Of a stretch of 64,000 nt of DNA, positions 44,550 to 57,090 are shown one piece after another. Source of the stretch: Isoetes taiwanensis (Eukaryota; Streptophyta; Lycopodiopsida; Isoetales; Isoetaceae); contig JAJEKV010000104.1 in NCBI GenBank assembly GCA_021234155.1, positions 2,775,985 to 2,839,984 of the forward strand, given 5' to 3'. Within the stretch, counting starts at the first letter, position 1; each line of letters opens with the position of its first letter. The translations under genes were made by a program, and so were the position numbers. Under the pieces are notes generated by a model. The model had not been told where the DNA came from. It worked only from the letters and a program-made list of their open reading frames with translations, and searched no databases.

Positions 44550-45518
44550 CTATTCTTCAATGAAAGCTTTACCTTTCTTCCAAGTGACCTTCTTATTCTG
44601 TGCTTTCGCTTCTTTCACCTTCTCAAGTTCTTGTTTTTTCAATACCATCTGCTCTTTTGTTAGATCATCATTAATCCAGATGGATTTATCTTTCAACTTG
44701 TATCTGTTTTTAATCACAGCAAACCTTGCATCTCTATTCAAAAATCTAACAAGAACATGTCTAGTATATGTACCTTTCCTTCCAATGCGAAAAGCCTCTG
44801 TAATGCCACTGTTCTGCACTCCTAGCTCCTCCGTCAATAGTTTCTCAACAACAGCCTGTGTATTCTCATTCTCGGTCTCCATCAGCCCTACAATATGAAG
44901 ATTCATTGACCTTTGCTTCTGTTCTTGCTCTTCCATATATGCTTGGAATTGACGCCTCAACAAATCTAGCTCTGCGGGCTCCGCAACAAATACCGGCTCA
45001 TTTCTGATTTTTTCGATTTGCTCCTTTAGTTGCCTTGCCGCCTCTTCGCCATCAGTTTTAATTTTGTCTAGTGTCTGCTGTTGCGCATCCAGCATTGGCC
45101 GACCTTGTGTTTCACGTCTCACTGCCTCTATTTCCTCTTTCATTTTTGCATTCTCCTGACGAATCTCTTCAAAAGCTATCTGAAAATCATTATGTAGCGA
45201 TATCTTTACCTCCTTTATCATATCTTGCATCACGGTATTCATGAACTCCTTCAGAAACTCCTTTTTGAACTTCTTCAGCATCGTCTTCATACTATCTGCC
45301 ATTACATTCAGCATTTTCTTCTGAAAGGCCTTGTCTTGCTTGGATAGCATATCTTCAGGGTCGGAACTTTCCACCTCGGACTCTACATCTGTGCCTTTGT
45401 CAGATTCCGATTCATCACTTCCACATTTTTCTTCTTGAGGGGTACGTTTTTTGGCTCGTGCCTCTGCAGCAGGTGGACCCTTGGTGGAAGATCCCCCATC
45501 TCGCTTCTTCTTGACCAA
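44550..45518 (-). CDS. LINE ORF1 protein (coiled coil + RRM-like)
   Basis: An intact 322-codon frame, [11 protein letters not shown]...KGKAFIEE. Order: a charged, disordered start with an acidic block (residues about 30-58); a long helical/coiled-coil stretch (about 60-205, for example [41 protein letters not shown]); then an RRM-like half, [74 protein letters not shown]; and a basic tail. This layout is the L1-ORF1p/Transposase_22 type, an RNA-binding trimer in animals. Flowering-plant L1 ORF1s normally carry a CCHC knuckle instead. It lies about 70 bases upstream of the endonuclease frame and just downstream of a (CT)n leader. It is the only undamaged frame of the element. Confidence 0.85.
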   Translation of the reverse strand: MVKKKRDGGSSTKGPPAAEARAKKRTPQEEKCGSDESESDKGTDVESEVESSDPEDMLSKQDKAFQKKMLNVMADSMKTMLKKFKKEFLKEFMNTVMQDMIKEVKISLHNDFQIAFEEIRQENAKMKEEIEAVRRETQGRPMLDAQQQTLDKIKTDGEEAARQLKEQIEKIRNEPVFVAEPAELDLLRRQFQAYMEEQEQKQRSMNLHIVGLMETENENTQAVVEKLLTEELGVQNSGITEAFRIGRKGTYTRHVLVRFLNRDARFAVIKNRYKLKDKSIWINDDLTKEQMVLKKQELEKVKEAKAQNKKVTWKKGKAFIEE

Positions 45519-45536
45519 CTTGGTAGCCCATCATCA

Positions 45537-45653
<117 letters not shown>

Positions 45654-45660
45654 GGTTTTG

Positions 45661-47225
45661 GAGGCAAACCCGAGAAGAGGAAGCTGTGATATCGCTATAG
45701 CTGAGCCCGAAAGGGATCAAAGTGGGCCAAGTTGACAAAAGGGAGATGGTTATGGGCAGGACAGTTGTGTGGAAGGAAGAGTGGAGAGAGCGAAGACGGC
45801 AACAAGGTGAATCAAAGTCAAATCGAAATCCCAAGTGCAAGATAGAACGCCAAGTCTAGAATGAGGAGAAGTGCGCTAACCCCTCCTGCGCATCCAGCCA
45901 GAGATACCTGCAGAAAAACATTGAAGGAGCACTACCAGACCAAGACAGGAAGAGAGGTCAGGATGGAGTACAAGGATGTAAGCCAGATGGTAAAAAAGGA
46001 TAAATGAAATAGAATGACTATAAAGGATTAAAAATAAAGCTAGGGCCATATGTAGGGTCTGAAATACTAAAGCAAAAAACAGTAGTGGACATGATAAATG
46101 AACCAAAAACACAATGACTATCGGAAGGGACATGATAGAAAAATAAGAACGCCTGTTGAAATGTAAAATATAAAAGAACGCCTAATGATAGGGCCGAATG
46201 AATGTGCATGACGACGAAGCGGCAAGCTGTACAACAACTCAAATCGATGTGAGCCATTAGTAATGAGGAAAATCAACAATACATGAAAAAGAGAAGATAG
46301 CATCACCCGAAGGGTGGAGAAAAAGCGGCACCCAGCGGGGGGAAGAAAAAACCATGATAAATAGAAATTTTGCGTCCCCATCAGGGTGGAAAGAAACAAC
46401 ACCACCCACAAAAAATAGGGAACAACCACCAAAATTGAGCCAACTTATTCCAAAGTCATGTAAACACTAAAATGCGCTATCTATCGATAACACCACGTAT
46501 ATAAACTCAAACCAAACAAGACAAATCCAATCTTATGTCTAGATGTAAACATGGGTAACGCAAGACAAATAGGAAATGTGGTCTAGAAACAACTTGGTCG
46601 AGAGCTATGACCAAAAAAAATGTATGAAAGGAACATGAAATTCAATATGTAAATAAACGAAGATAGATCATCGGATAGAAGCCAGAACATCCCAAGATTA
46701 GGTACCCTTATTGCATACCCCAGAGGCATAGGTGAGAAGTAAAACTTTTAACTAACAATACGCTAAAGTTGGCAGAAGGTTCCGAATATTGCCCACAAAA
46801 ACAACTCAACGGGGAAGATGACCTTCCCTAAAAATGAGAAGACCGCTATCAAAATAGATCACATGAATGCAACATAGGGATAATAGCAAGGGAAACAACA
46901 AGAGTGACAAAAAACATAAGGTGCCAAAGATGAAAAGGACAATAGATGTAGAATAATATGCCATAAGGACCAGAATCGCCCCATATTCAAAAAGCAATAT
47001 ACACGTGCAAAAACACACCTCATGGAAAAACACATTAATTATCAAGTTAAACCCATGCAAATGCACCCATAAGTTCAAAAGGCCAAAGCTCTCCCATTAT
47101 CCTAACGAAATTCCAAAAGTTCAAAAGGCCAAAGCTCTCCCATTATCCTAAAGAAATTCCAAACCAATGGGAATGAAACATATCTAGACAAAATTGATTA
47201 TGTAACAAGAGGAATCTTAACAAAT
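45661..47225. other. repeat-derived non-coding DNA
   Basis: Contains the CATCACCC/GGGTGG hairpin series at 46295-46410, related to 36963-37080. It also has a 44-bp tandem duplication at about 47079-47160 (TTCAAAAGGCCAAAGCTCTC...). Minus-strand frames are composition-driven and unrecognised. Confidence 0.45.
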
Positions 47226-48154
47226 GACCCTGATACAATTCATAGTTTATGGGAAGCTAAACAACTGAACAACAGCATTTTATTTGAAGAACAAGATCCA
47301 AGAACATCATATATATCACAGACTAATACATTGAGGAACACGTTTAACCACCCAACCGGGTCCACTTAAGGTTATGACCGTGCAAATGGCAACTGGCTTG
47401 GCAAACAATGTCTGGCTACTCCATGTAGACCATGAGCAAAGACTCAATCCATAGCTACTCCACGTAGACCACATATCAGAAAATAATTGCAATGCAGAGT
47501 CGCTGTAGCAGTAATTTGTGACCCCCTGTCACCTTTTCGGCCATTACTCCCTCATACGGGTGAACTAGAAGATGTGCCGCCCCAATTCGGAAACTAGACT
47601 CCGAGCCGGTTCCAACGATCTAAAGATCGTCTCAATCGGAGCTCTGGTTCCAGAGATATGTCCAACTGAAGTTTCGGTTCTATTTATAGATCTCCCTGCG
47701 ACTTTAGCCCTTTTTAGCATGCAGTTGCCTTTTTCTCAAAGTATCTCCTTGCCTTTAATTAGATTAGATAACTTATCATATGAATATTATCTATGGCCTT
47801 TTCCTCAACCAATAATCATCCCAATGATAGTGCCTCGACCCCTTCCATGTTTGTGCAACCACCTTTACCTTGTATTTCCCATAAGAATAAAGGTCCCTAG
47901 ATACATGAGTAATGTTTGCCATGTTTTCACAACTTTACCATATTTTTCCATGCCCCCATAACCCTGGCGCCGTGGACCACTCCCCCGTGCTATGACTCCA
48001 TATCAGTCCATCCCTTCTCAAAAAGAGATCGTCCGCGATCGTCCGAGTACGTTCCAGTTTGGTCCATCCCTTCTCAAGGCGATTGTCCCATGTTCAACGT
48101 ACACCTGGGAGTTCCTAGACCCTGCGAACTCAAGAATGGTTATATAAGTTATTG

Positions 48155-48395
48155 TACTTCCACAGTACCTTATACCCATTGGAACCTCCACGTTTCCATT
48201 ATTTTAGATCCATTGGAACCTCCACGTTTCCATTATTTTAGATCCCTGCAAAACTCTAGAAGCAGTTATGGATATCCGCGTACTTCTACAGTACGATATA
48301 TCCTTGTATCTCCACGGTGCTTTAATATCTTTCGTACCTCCGCGGTACTACTTGATTGTATCTCCACGATACAGTATCTCCACGATACCAATCCA
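48155..48395. repeat. micro-palindrome run in LTR element 2
   Basis: GTACTTCCACAGTAC, GTACTTCTACAGTAC, GTACCTCCGCGGTAC and two GTATCTCCACGATAC follow each other. A 34-bp direct repeat (TAGATCCATTGGAACCTCCA...) lies at 48175-48245. Counterpart of 17760-17912. Confidence 0.7.
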
Positions 48396-49115
48396 CCATG
48401 GGTACACACAAGAAATAAATTCTTATTCTCTATTCCGCATAAAGAAAATCAACTTACGAACTTTACCCATAAGTCTGTCCCATAGGAAACAATTTGAGAT
48501 TCCGCATCCAAATTTTAGCATCCATATCCTTGACAACTTGTCCGTAAAGTTCCTTCCCAACGCTTAACACTAAGCAAACCTGCAAACAAGGTCAAGTGTT
48601 AATATGACTTCCAAAGTCAAATATTTATACCACGGCCAACCGGCCTCTCAGATCACCACGATCTGACTCTGCAATCCAAAACATGATGCTTTTACTTATT
48701 CCATAATCCCTCAAAAGATCATAGAAATTTCCCCCAACCATCCGAACTCGTTCTCCACAAGTCGGTCCCATATGCTTCGAGCATTCTCCACGAAAGCACC
48801 GAATTTTATCTGCTACTGATGCCCCAGCTTCACTTGCAGCAGTAGTCGTCAAGTCCTCCTTACTTGGACGCCACGCTCCAAGGATTTGCCAAGGATTCGC
48901 CAGTTCACTCATATACTTGCCCCCCAACACACTTTTTGACGAAGTTCAACCCAACTGTACTTGCAGCACAAACTTGCAAGATTCTTGGTGTGTCGCAGGC
49001 ATAGAGTATAATACCACCACTAATTCCTTCTTCTTTGATTCAAATCCAAAGTAGGAATACAAATCCCGGTGATGTTTCCATAGCCCATAGATTCCCAAAA
49101 GAATCGTAAACTTCC

Positions 49116-49127
49116 GCTCTGATACCA
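49116..49127 (-). other. primer-binding site of LTR element 2
   Basis: TGGTATCAGAGC on the minus strand, two bases from the LTR. Confidence 0.9.
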
Positions 49128-49909
49128 CTTGATACAATTCATAGTTTATGGGAAGCTAAACAACTGAACAACAGCATCTTATTTGAAGAACAAGATCCAA
49201 GAACATCATATATATCACAGACTAATACATTGAGGAACACGTTTAACCACCCAACCGGGTCCACTTAAGGTTATGACCGTGCAAATGGCAACTGGCTTGG
49301 CAAACAATGTCTGGCTACTCCATGTAGACCATGAGCAAAGACTCAATCCATAGCTACTCCACGTAGACCACATATCAGAAAATAATTGCAATGCAGAGTC
49401 GCTGTAGCAGTAATTTGTGACCCCCTGTCACCTTTTCGGCCATTACTCCCTCATACGGGTGAACTAGAAGATGTGCCGCCCCAATTCGGAAACTAGACTC
49501 CGAGCCGGTTCCAACGATCTAAAGATCGTCTCAATCGGAGCTCTGGTTCCGGAGATATGTCCAACTGAAGTTTCGGTTCTATTTATAGATCTCCCTGCGA
49601 CTTTAGCCCTTTTTAGCATGCAGTTGCCTTTTTCTCAAAGTATCTCCTTGCCTTTAATTAGATTAGATAACTTATCATATGAATATTATCTATGGCCTTT
49701 TCCTCAACCAATAATCATCCCAATGATAGTGCCTCGACCCCTTCCATGTTTGTGCAACCACCTTTACCTTGTATTTCCCATAAGAATAAAGGTCCCTAGA
49801 TACATGAGTAATGTTTGCCATGTTTTCACAACTTTACCATATTTTTCCATGCCCCCATAACCCTGGCGCCGTGGACCACTCCCCCATGCTATGACTCCAT
49901 ATCAGACCC

Positions 49910-50590
49910 CAAAATATTACGCTAAGGAGTACGAAATGAAATGCACATGGGAGCAAATGCAGCAAATAGGAAACATGCGAAAACCACATTTGCACAATGA
50001 AAATCCCAAGGTCTATCCGTATGTGCCAAGCTAGAAACCCGCCAAGAGAAGTTACCATGATTGTTGCGTAGTAATGTGTTCAACCTCAAAAGCACAAATG
50101 AGAATGAACCGAAGAGAATAAAAGAGCACCACAAGATTAGAAATTTAACATTGGCAAATCCCAGATGCTGACGTGTGGTGAGGTTGACAAAAAGGCAACA
50201 TAAGCTAGACACGAGAAAAAGGAAAAATAAAAATAAAGATGTGCTCCAAAGAGCAAAAGACCACAAAAAGGCCAGAGTAACAAACGCGATGCAATAGTGC
50301 AATGGGTTAAGAAATGTAGGGTGTAAATAGAAGATCAAATATGAAAGAAACAAGATGGACTAAACGGACCAAATGAATATGGGTATGCATATAATAGAAT
50401 AGAGGAATTCCGATGAGGAGGATGCGATGCCAAGCACGTAAGTAAATACCAATACAAATCCCCATAAGTAAAGAGGAATATGCGATGAACGTAAGCTCTA
50501 ATGTAAATGAACAAAAGGAGAAAGGACAAGCGAGCCGGATCAAGGACATGGATAAGGCACAGGCCGGAGATTGGGATGGCAAAGGAGGCT
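49910..50590. other. no recognisable gene
   Basis: A-rich plus strand. Minus frames are hydrophobic by composition. Likely the same repeat into which LTR element 2 inserted. Confidence 0.35.
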
Positions 50591-50592
50591 AG

Positions 50593-50935
50593 AGAAGTGA
50601 CGTGTAGCAACTCACAAGGGAAGTGACGTGTAGCAACTCACAAGGGAACTAACACACGATAAAGGTGTAAAGCCATAATAAACTGAAAAAAGTCGATTGT
50701 GAAAATAAAAATGTGGGGGTTGACAATAACCTAGGAAGAAGTTGAAATTAAGTGGTGAACGTGTATAACAACAAAAGTGACGTCTAGCAACTTACAAGGG
50801 AACTAACACACTAGAAAGGTGTAAAGCCATAATTAATGGAAAAGAGTCGATTTTGAAAAGAAAAACGTGGTGGTTGACAATAACCTAGGAAGGAGATGGA
50901 AGTTGAAATTAAGTGGTTGTATAACAACAGTGCAA
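50593..50935 (+). repeat. tandem duplication, about 165-bp unit
   Basis: AAGTGACGTGTAGCAACTCA through GGTTGACAATAACCTAGGAA and TTGAAATTAAGTGGT appears at about 50620-50755 and 50775-50925. A partial extra copy of the first 33 bases lies at 50595. Confidence 0.8.
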
Positions 50936-50962
50936 ACCGAGAATGTAACATTAAAATGATAA

Positions 50963-51035
50963 TGCGGGCATACCCAGAGTTCGAACCAGCATCTTCAAAT
51001 AAGGTGGCCAACGGCCTGCCCAAGGAGCTATCCAT
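50963..51035 (-). repeat. tRNA-like SINE head
   Basis: Minus strand: TAGCTCCTTGGGCAGGCCG (A box) and, 30 bases later, GCTGGTTCGAACTC (a near-consensus B box), followed by TGGGTATGCCCG. It resembles a tRNA gene but lacks a clean acceptor stem and anticodon arm, so I read it as a SINE head or tRNA pseudogene. Confidence 0.5.
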
Positions 51036-52189
51036 CAATGAGTGATATAAAGATGTCACTTCTGCATAACGATTTGGAGGAAGAAAAAAGCAAACCTAGC
51101 GAAGAAGCAGGGCTGTAGAGAAAAGGGCGAGCCATCTACAGACTATGGCAAGAAAAAAGAGATTGGTCGAGCTGGGCAGAATTAGCGGCATGCAGCAACC
51201 CTAAATAGCTGAAACCGGCAAGGCAGATCGGCTTAGGGAGTGAAGGCAGGAAAAAGATATTAGGAAAAAGCTGCCATCTGTTTGCCCACAGTTGATCTAC
51301 TACAACACGGGCGGACCAGCAACGATTCAGCATCAGCACTCCGTCGAATGCTCCAGCGACCACATCCACTCCAGATTCGGTTCTTGACTGCGCAGATTTC
51401 CAGCTGTAAGGCAGGACAATGGGCGAGAAGAAGAGGCTGTAACAGAAACCACAGACATAGGTCAGCAATCAAATGGCCGGGCACCGCCTTGGCTATGCCA
51501 GATCTCGACAAGTACAGAGGAGAGGATAGGAAAAAGAAGGAAACGAAGTTAGAGAGCATGCTCAAATTATTGAACACAGCCAAATGCAGAGCGGCAATGC
51601 AAAACCTTGTGCTGCAAAACCAACCGTATAATCTGCCATCTTCCATGGAAAGATTAGATTCCGCCGATGCCCAAGATTTGTGTTGCTCCATAGCCAACTG
51701 CATGTATCAAGAGCAAAACAGAGAAAACCCATACCCATAATCGAAACCTCCATCTATGCATGAGCAGAGCCCCCAAGGAAATTAAACCACAAAAAAACAC
51801 AAGCAAACCAGAAAAGGATCCTCAGAAAACACGGTAGGAAAAGTCAGCTCGAGAAATATGTGAGCATGCAAGATAGTAGTTGGTGCACATGAAATGGCAT
51901 GCATCATTAGAAAGAAAACGAATCAAAATTTACAAAACAAATTCGACAGATCAAGAGCATCTAGAACCTGGATCTGAAGAAAAAACATCATAGAACCTGG
52001 ATCTGAAGAAAAAACATCATAATATGAGTAGCTCATTTGTCATGAATGAAAAAATAAGAAAACGGATGTGGATAGGAAGAAAGCAGGAGGGGAGGAAGAT
52101 AGGTCAGATGGGGTGAAATGACGCCGAAGTATCGACGACAGGCAGGAAAGCAAGGGACAACCGAGTATGAAGAAGCAATGGGAAGCCAC
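51036..52189. other. repeat-derived DNA without a supportable gene
   Basis: Overlapping open frames exist on both strands at 51260-51740 without any family signature. A 29-bp tandem duplication (AGAACCTGGATCTGAAGAAA..) lies at 51962-52021. Confidence 0.35.
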
Positions 52190-52318
52190 GAGAGGAGAAG
52201 AAGATCTGATGTGAGAAGACGCCGATAATCGGGCTGAAAACGAAAATGGCCTAATATAGGCGCTCGTCCCTTCCCAGAATGACGATCCGATGGCTCGGAT
52301 CGATGGGATAGTATCTAA
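52190..52318 (-). repeat. relative of the 5' end of the 929-bp retroelement
   Basis: Matches 37224-37352 in order: GCCACGAGAGGAGAAGAAGA, GATAA(T/C)CGGGCTGAAAACGAAAA and the terminal hairpin GATCCGATGGCTCGGATCGATGGGAT. On the minus strand it begins with the hairpin, then CTATATTAGG. Confidence 0.75.
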
Positions 52319-53745
52319 TAAGTCAACATGATAATCCAAGTTTTTGATCACTTACTTGCATTATATTTTGATGACATTTCTATGCATAGACAATATATCT
52401 ATCATAATCATACCAATTTTTGTAAAAAAAAAGGTAGAACTTCTTGATATCTCGGAATATGAGAGGATCTAGCATTGGCCAAGAAAACTTTCTACTAAGA
52501 CATAATTTCTACAAAAAGCATTTCCTAAACATCAATGATGAGGATTTAATGGTGAAATTTATCCCAACTATATGTGGCAAATTAGCATGAGCTTGACAAT
52601 GATACAACTAAGTAGTCAAATCAATTGGATTTGCCAATTATCCATTTATTTAAAATTGAATACCAAAACCACTTTATTTTCACATGCTCAAAGGCAGGTT
52701 TGTTATGTTCTATTGTCCCTTCCATAGCCCCATCCTTATCAAAGCTTAAAAAATATGGATGACATAATATAGGGGATTTTTTCTTAGATATATATAGAAG
52801 ATTGAACATATGCAGATGGCCATGCAACAATTAAAAACTGATATCATCTCATATATTTCTCTGGCTTCCAAAAAAATACTTTGAGCTATCTTATTTACCA
52901 GCATTTTATCTTTTCTTGCTCATTCCGTAGTGCTCACTTGGGATTACTGGATCTCGAGACAATACCAAGGATATTTTAAATCACACATCCATGTACAAAG
53001 AATGCACCCCATGCATGCACTAACACATGAAATAAAAAAGTTACATAAGGAAAACTATGGTGGCATGGAATGGCATAGGTAGGCAATGCCATGAACTTCA
53101 AAAGGAAGCAGCAAATTCTGCAAGCCACGGTACCATGCAAGCAGCAAATTCCGCAAGCAATGGTATTTCTGCAAGCGCTATTGCACCATGCGATGACATT
53201 ATCTACCATATCACTCTTTTCTTCGCATAAACAAAGTTACCTTTGCTCTGAATTGTTTTGAGAGTTAAAAAATGCATGAGAATTAAGCAATTTTTGGGAC
53301 TCTCGACCCTAGCTCCTTCCAAGTTTGCTAAAATATTACAAACTTCTAGAAAGCTTTTGTCACAATCAATCCTTCTCATGATATTTCAACCCCTCAAGCC
53401 TCCTTCAGTTCTTTATCCAACCATCAAATTTCAAAAATTCTAATCATATATTGCCATATTTCTTAGAAGACAATCCTATAAAATACAGGTTAAGACTCCA
53501 AAGTTCTTTATCCTTCATCTATAGGTATTGGATCGCAGTAATCTCATGGATTTTGAAGACATCTACATCTCACTGATAATGGAACACATGATAGAAGCTT
53601 CACAAAATGTTGAGGAGTATTACTACAAAATGTTGGAGGTACAAACAAACATCTTGAAGATTTTCGATCTTTTTTGTGCTAAAAGAAGATAAGCTGGAAA
53701 ATTATATAGAATTTTGAAGGTATTTAAAATAACTTATAAATGACC
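52319..53745. other. AT-rich non-coding DNA
   Basis: Short frames only. A local duplication AGCAAATTC(T/C)GCAAGC lies near 53107-53160. No gene is supported. Confidence 0.4.
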
Positions 53746-53755
53746 ATGGATTGCT

Positions 53756-54158
53756 TTAGCTACTAGTTAGGATTCCATCTCTTAGTTCGCAGTAACATAT
53801 ACTAGAAAATAACTCCACATGCATTATAACCAAAGTTTGCAAGCCTACAACAAGCCTATGATAATCACACAAAGACACGATTAATACAAATCCCGACTTC
53901 TCTAAATGAGACCACATCTCCTTAAACTCAGTAAAATGGTTGATTTCATGACCAATTGTCTCTTCAGCCAACATTTTGACAAGAGCACAAGCTTTCTGGT
54001 TTTACCCTACCAGCATTTGCTGACTTGGTGCTGATAAAGTCTTCATCAAACACCGCTCCCATGTCACTAAATATCAAATAATTCACCATGAACTTCTTCC
54101 AAGCATGGTAATTATTATTAGTGAGCTTTGCATTCTGTGAGAACTTGAATGGATCCAT
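53756..54158 (-). pseudogene. copia gag relic
   Basis: Two frames: 54158-53964 (gag N-terminus, KLTNNNYHAWKKFM) and 53974-53756 (continuation). A frameshift and stops separate them. Normal copia gag is several times longer. Confidence 0.65.
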
Positions 54159-54459
54159 GAATTTCTCCTGCTTTCAGCAACCAAAAAGATGGTTGAGAAA
54201 ACAAATTCGTCACCAAACAAAGCACCCACCAGAAAAGTTGAATCTTGAATTTTGTCGCCAAAAAGGTCTTGGAAAACTTGAATCTCACACCAGAACTTGC
54301 TGGAAAATCCGAATCATTCTCCCAAAACACTTCCTCCAGGCCAAAAAGCAAGAATCTTCTCCAATGCCGCAAATGAGATTTTCCACCCACAAATCTCGGC
54401 CAAAGAACTCTGGAAACGATGGCCAATCCAATAGCTTGCTCTATTCTTCCCTCAAGAAA

Positions 54460-54471
54460 GCTCTGATACCA
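54460..54471 (-). other. copia primer-binding site
   Basis: Minus-strand TGGTATCAGAGC directly abutting the LTR end. Confidence 0.85.
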
Positions 54472-54820
54472 TGATAGAACTAGTGCAAAACCAGCACAAA
54501 CCCGCAAGATCGACTCAAGAGATAGAATAGAAGAACAAGAATAACTCTATTGAGAAAAGCAATGGGAAATACAATCTTTACGACTGAGCATTTCATAGTA
54601 CATAACGTACAATCAATATATACAACCAGTGAGACTAAGAACAGTAGTCTACCGTTTAACCACCGTCCACTAATTACGGCACTGATTTAGGGTCGGTGCT
54701 CAGTGCTGACAAAGTGTCGTCTTCTGTAAATTTCAGCACCTTCTCAACACCTATGTGCTAAGTGCTGAACCACTGCTGTTTCAGCACATTATGCTTAGTC
54801 AGCATATTTATATTCCAACA
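54472..54820 (-). repeat. copia LTR
   Basis: 349 bp, TGTTGGAATA...TTCTATCA on the minus strand. Internal wording GTGCTGA/TCAGCAC recurs several times in both orientations. Confidence 0.8.
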
Positions 54821-55050
54821 AAATCAAGGGCACTTGATTCAATGATCTTCAAGAGGAGAGCAATAAACTCCTTTTTCTTTTTCTTTTTTCTGAAGGATGA
54901 GAGATATACTCATCATTAAATCATGAAAACAAGTAAATGAGACTGAGATACAAGTTTAAAACCAGAGATAAAATAGTCCCTTTGTGCAGAGCTACTTGGT
55001 AGCCTCAGAGTTTCTACGACCAAAATAAGTTTTAGGTTCTAGATCACCAA
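54821..55050. other. spacer
   Basis: Nothing recognised between the copia LTR and the next relic. Confidence 0.3.
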
Positions 55051-55054
55051 TATG

Positions 55055-55400
55055 AACTGCTGGAGATCGATTCTGTCGAGCTGCTTTCTTAAGGGAGATA
55101 TGTTTCCAACCATCATCCGGATTGATGATACTCTTAGGCTAGGCTGCTCAAGGAAACCAACAGCATTAAAATCAAAAGACATAGTGGCATACTGAGATAT
55201 CTCTACACTTGATAAATCTAAAACAAGATGAACCACATCTGGTGCTGATTGATGCACAATTAGTTCAGATAACGAAGGCTCAATAACCTCTACCTCGTGC
55301 CGATAAGAGCTGATAAACTAACATGAGGAATAAGTGACACTATATCAAGGGGAATATCATAAAAAAATATCACGCAAAACAAATACTTGTACGGACTTTT
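55055..55400 (-). pseudogene. unidentified protein-coding relic
   Basis: Minus strand: DIPLDIVSLIPHVSLSALIGTR (about 55355-55290) joins, after a one-base shift, to HEVEVIEPSLSELIVHQSAPDVVHLVLDLSSVEISQYATMSFDFNAVGFLEQPSLRV... down to LDRIDLQQF near 55055. A GT follows, a possible splice donor. Balanced residue use and continuity across the shift suggest a real exon or its decayed copy. I do not recognise the family. Confidence 0.4.
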
Positions 55401-57090
55401 TGCAATGGTGATGTTGTGTATATTTCTTGCATATTTCTATACTAATATATAGGGCAAAGTGGCATGCGGGCAATGAGCAACTTGTCGGACATGTCCAACA
55501 TCCAACTGGTTTCCTTTAATCTTAATTTTCTGGTCTAATCTTAAGCATGTGAAGATAAAGAAGAAGATCTTTGAATGCTTTCTAGTTCTTTTCAATGTGC
55601 AATTATATGGGCTTATGCTCACCTTTTAACAATTAGTAGGGCATATAGACATGCTTAAGCTTCATTTTGCCGCACAGACCAGACCAAATGGAATCCATCT
55701 CTTGGTAAATGCACCATATAATCTGCCAGATAATGATGCATGTATTGTGGAGATGAGAAACTTCACTTTTACTATACAAAGTCAACCATTTTTAATATTT
55801 CCATCTATTAACTTGCTTTGTATACCTCACCTAGGATCTGAACTACATATCAACTAGAGTGGGGTGACCCCAAATCCTTATGGACTATCTAAAGTATCTA
55901 AATGCTTCACAATTATGAATGTCGCTATCGAACAAATGTAATAATAAAAGATTTGATTATAGATCTTGAATGCCTCCTTGTTTGGCATTTGCTCATCATT
56001 TAACAAACCCTTAACTCTCGGCGCGGATGGTGCCTAAATTTTCTTTTGGATATAAACACCTCATTATATATATAAGTACCTTATTTAATAATTCTAGATG
56101 CACTGTGAGGGAGGCCGCCGCGAACATTTCTCTTTTCTAAATGCAAGGCAAGGGAGTTTGTGTCACCTTGGACCCGGGGTGAAAAACATCTCCAACTGGA
56201 TCCCAAACGACAATGCTCACAGTGTTCTCAAAATGGGATTCAAAATGTGGAATTCACCTTGGAAGTCTCCTATGTATTTTAGAAGACCTTAAAAGGACCT
56301 GGTTTGCATAATAATTGGCATTCAAACAAATCTAAGAAAAAATGCCATTTCAATAGTAGAGTTCTCCTTGAGAGCTTTCTTTAGTCACAAACTCCATTAC
56401 AATACATATTGACTAGCATGTTCTCTAACATGATATCATACTAATATCCAGATTTCAAAGTCCAGGATGCTAGCATGTTCTTCTAACATGATATCGTATT
56501 AAATATCTAGATTTCAAAGTGCAAGATGGCATTTGGCAATGGAAAGAAGTGTTGGGTATTAAATGTCGGAAAGCAAAAATGCATGTTATGGGTAATTTTT
56601 GAGAATCATAAAATTTCGATATTGATTGATTCTTGTAATAAGCTGGGCTAGAGGTCAAATAGGTGCCAAAGTAGTTTGTAAACGTTAGGCCTAGGAGTCA
56701 TTCATTATGACTTACTATGACCAAGTAAGGATTTAGCAGTTGGTAAGAATTACAGAAGTGATGGGCCTATTGCTTAAAGCAAATAATAAATAAAATACAC
56801 AGTAGATGAAACACCTACGATGAGGATATAAATCATAAGAAGAACCGATCTACGCCACATGGTGACCATCTGACATCTCGTTAAAACTGTCATTGTGTAT
56901 CCGCCATAAGTACATGATTTAACCACCGGAAAATCTACTGGTCGGATTTTGATTACCGGAGATATGATTTGGTAACCACGCTCGTTTGGTGCTCTGTGTT
57001 CTCTGTTCCAGCGCATTCCCATGGCATTCCCATGGCTTATTGATCCACCGGAATGTGGCTATGGCAGAATGATCCATCAATTTTCCCTTT
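55401..57090. other. AT-rich non-coding DNA
   Basis: Includes a direct repeat AACATGATATC(A/G)TA.TAA....AGATTTCAAAGT at 56427-56520. No gene is supported. Confidence 0.4.

Larger units (their letters stand above)
47231..49904 (-). mobile_element. non-autonomous LTR retrotransposon, element 2 (complete, young)
   Basis: LTRs at 47231-48005 and 49130-49904 (775 bp each) run TGATACAATTC...CTCCATATCA. I see only about three base differences between them, so the insertion is recent. GACCC duplications lie at 47226-47230 and 49905-49909. The minus-strand primer site TGGTATCAGAGC is at 49116-49127. The interior of 1124 bp lacks gag-pol. A minus frame (48930-48625) shares TTAAxEAGxSVAxK with element 1. 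Repeated TTGAGAAGGGATGGA-like purine stretches adjoin the low-coordinate LTR and may act as the polypurine tract. It is the same family as element 1 (16.8-19.8 kb). Confidence 0.94.
53750..54820 (-). mobile_element. Ty1/copia retrotransposon 5' part
   Basis: On the minus strand an LTR (54820-54472, 349 bp) starts TGTTGGAATATAAATATGC and ends CTATCA. It is followed directly by the primer site TGGTATCAGAGC (54471-54460), a leader, and a gag frame from 54158: MDPFKFSQNAKLTNNNYHAWKKFMVNYLIF. The YxxWK motif is typical of copia gag (UBN2 type). After a break near 53970, gag wording continues (MLAEETIGHEINHFTEFKEMWSHLEK) to about 53760. No pol region or 3' LTR is visible, so it is truncated or broken up. 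Confidence 0.82.

Noticed and set aside
47572-47961. 129-codon frame present identically at 49471-49860
   Set aside because: Both lie inside the two LTRs of element 2; the duplication is the LTR pair, not a gene pair.
50963-51035. Functional tRNA gene
   Set aside because: A and B boxes are good, but no paired acceptor stem or anticodon arm can be drawn.
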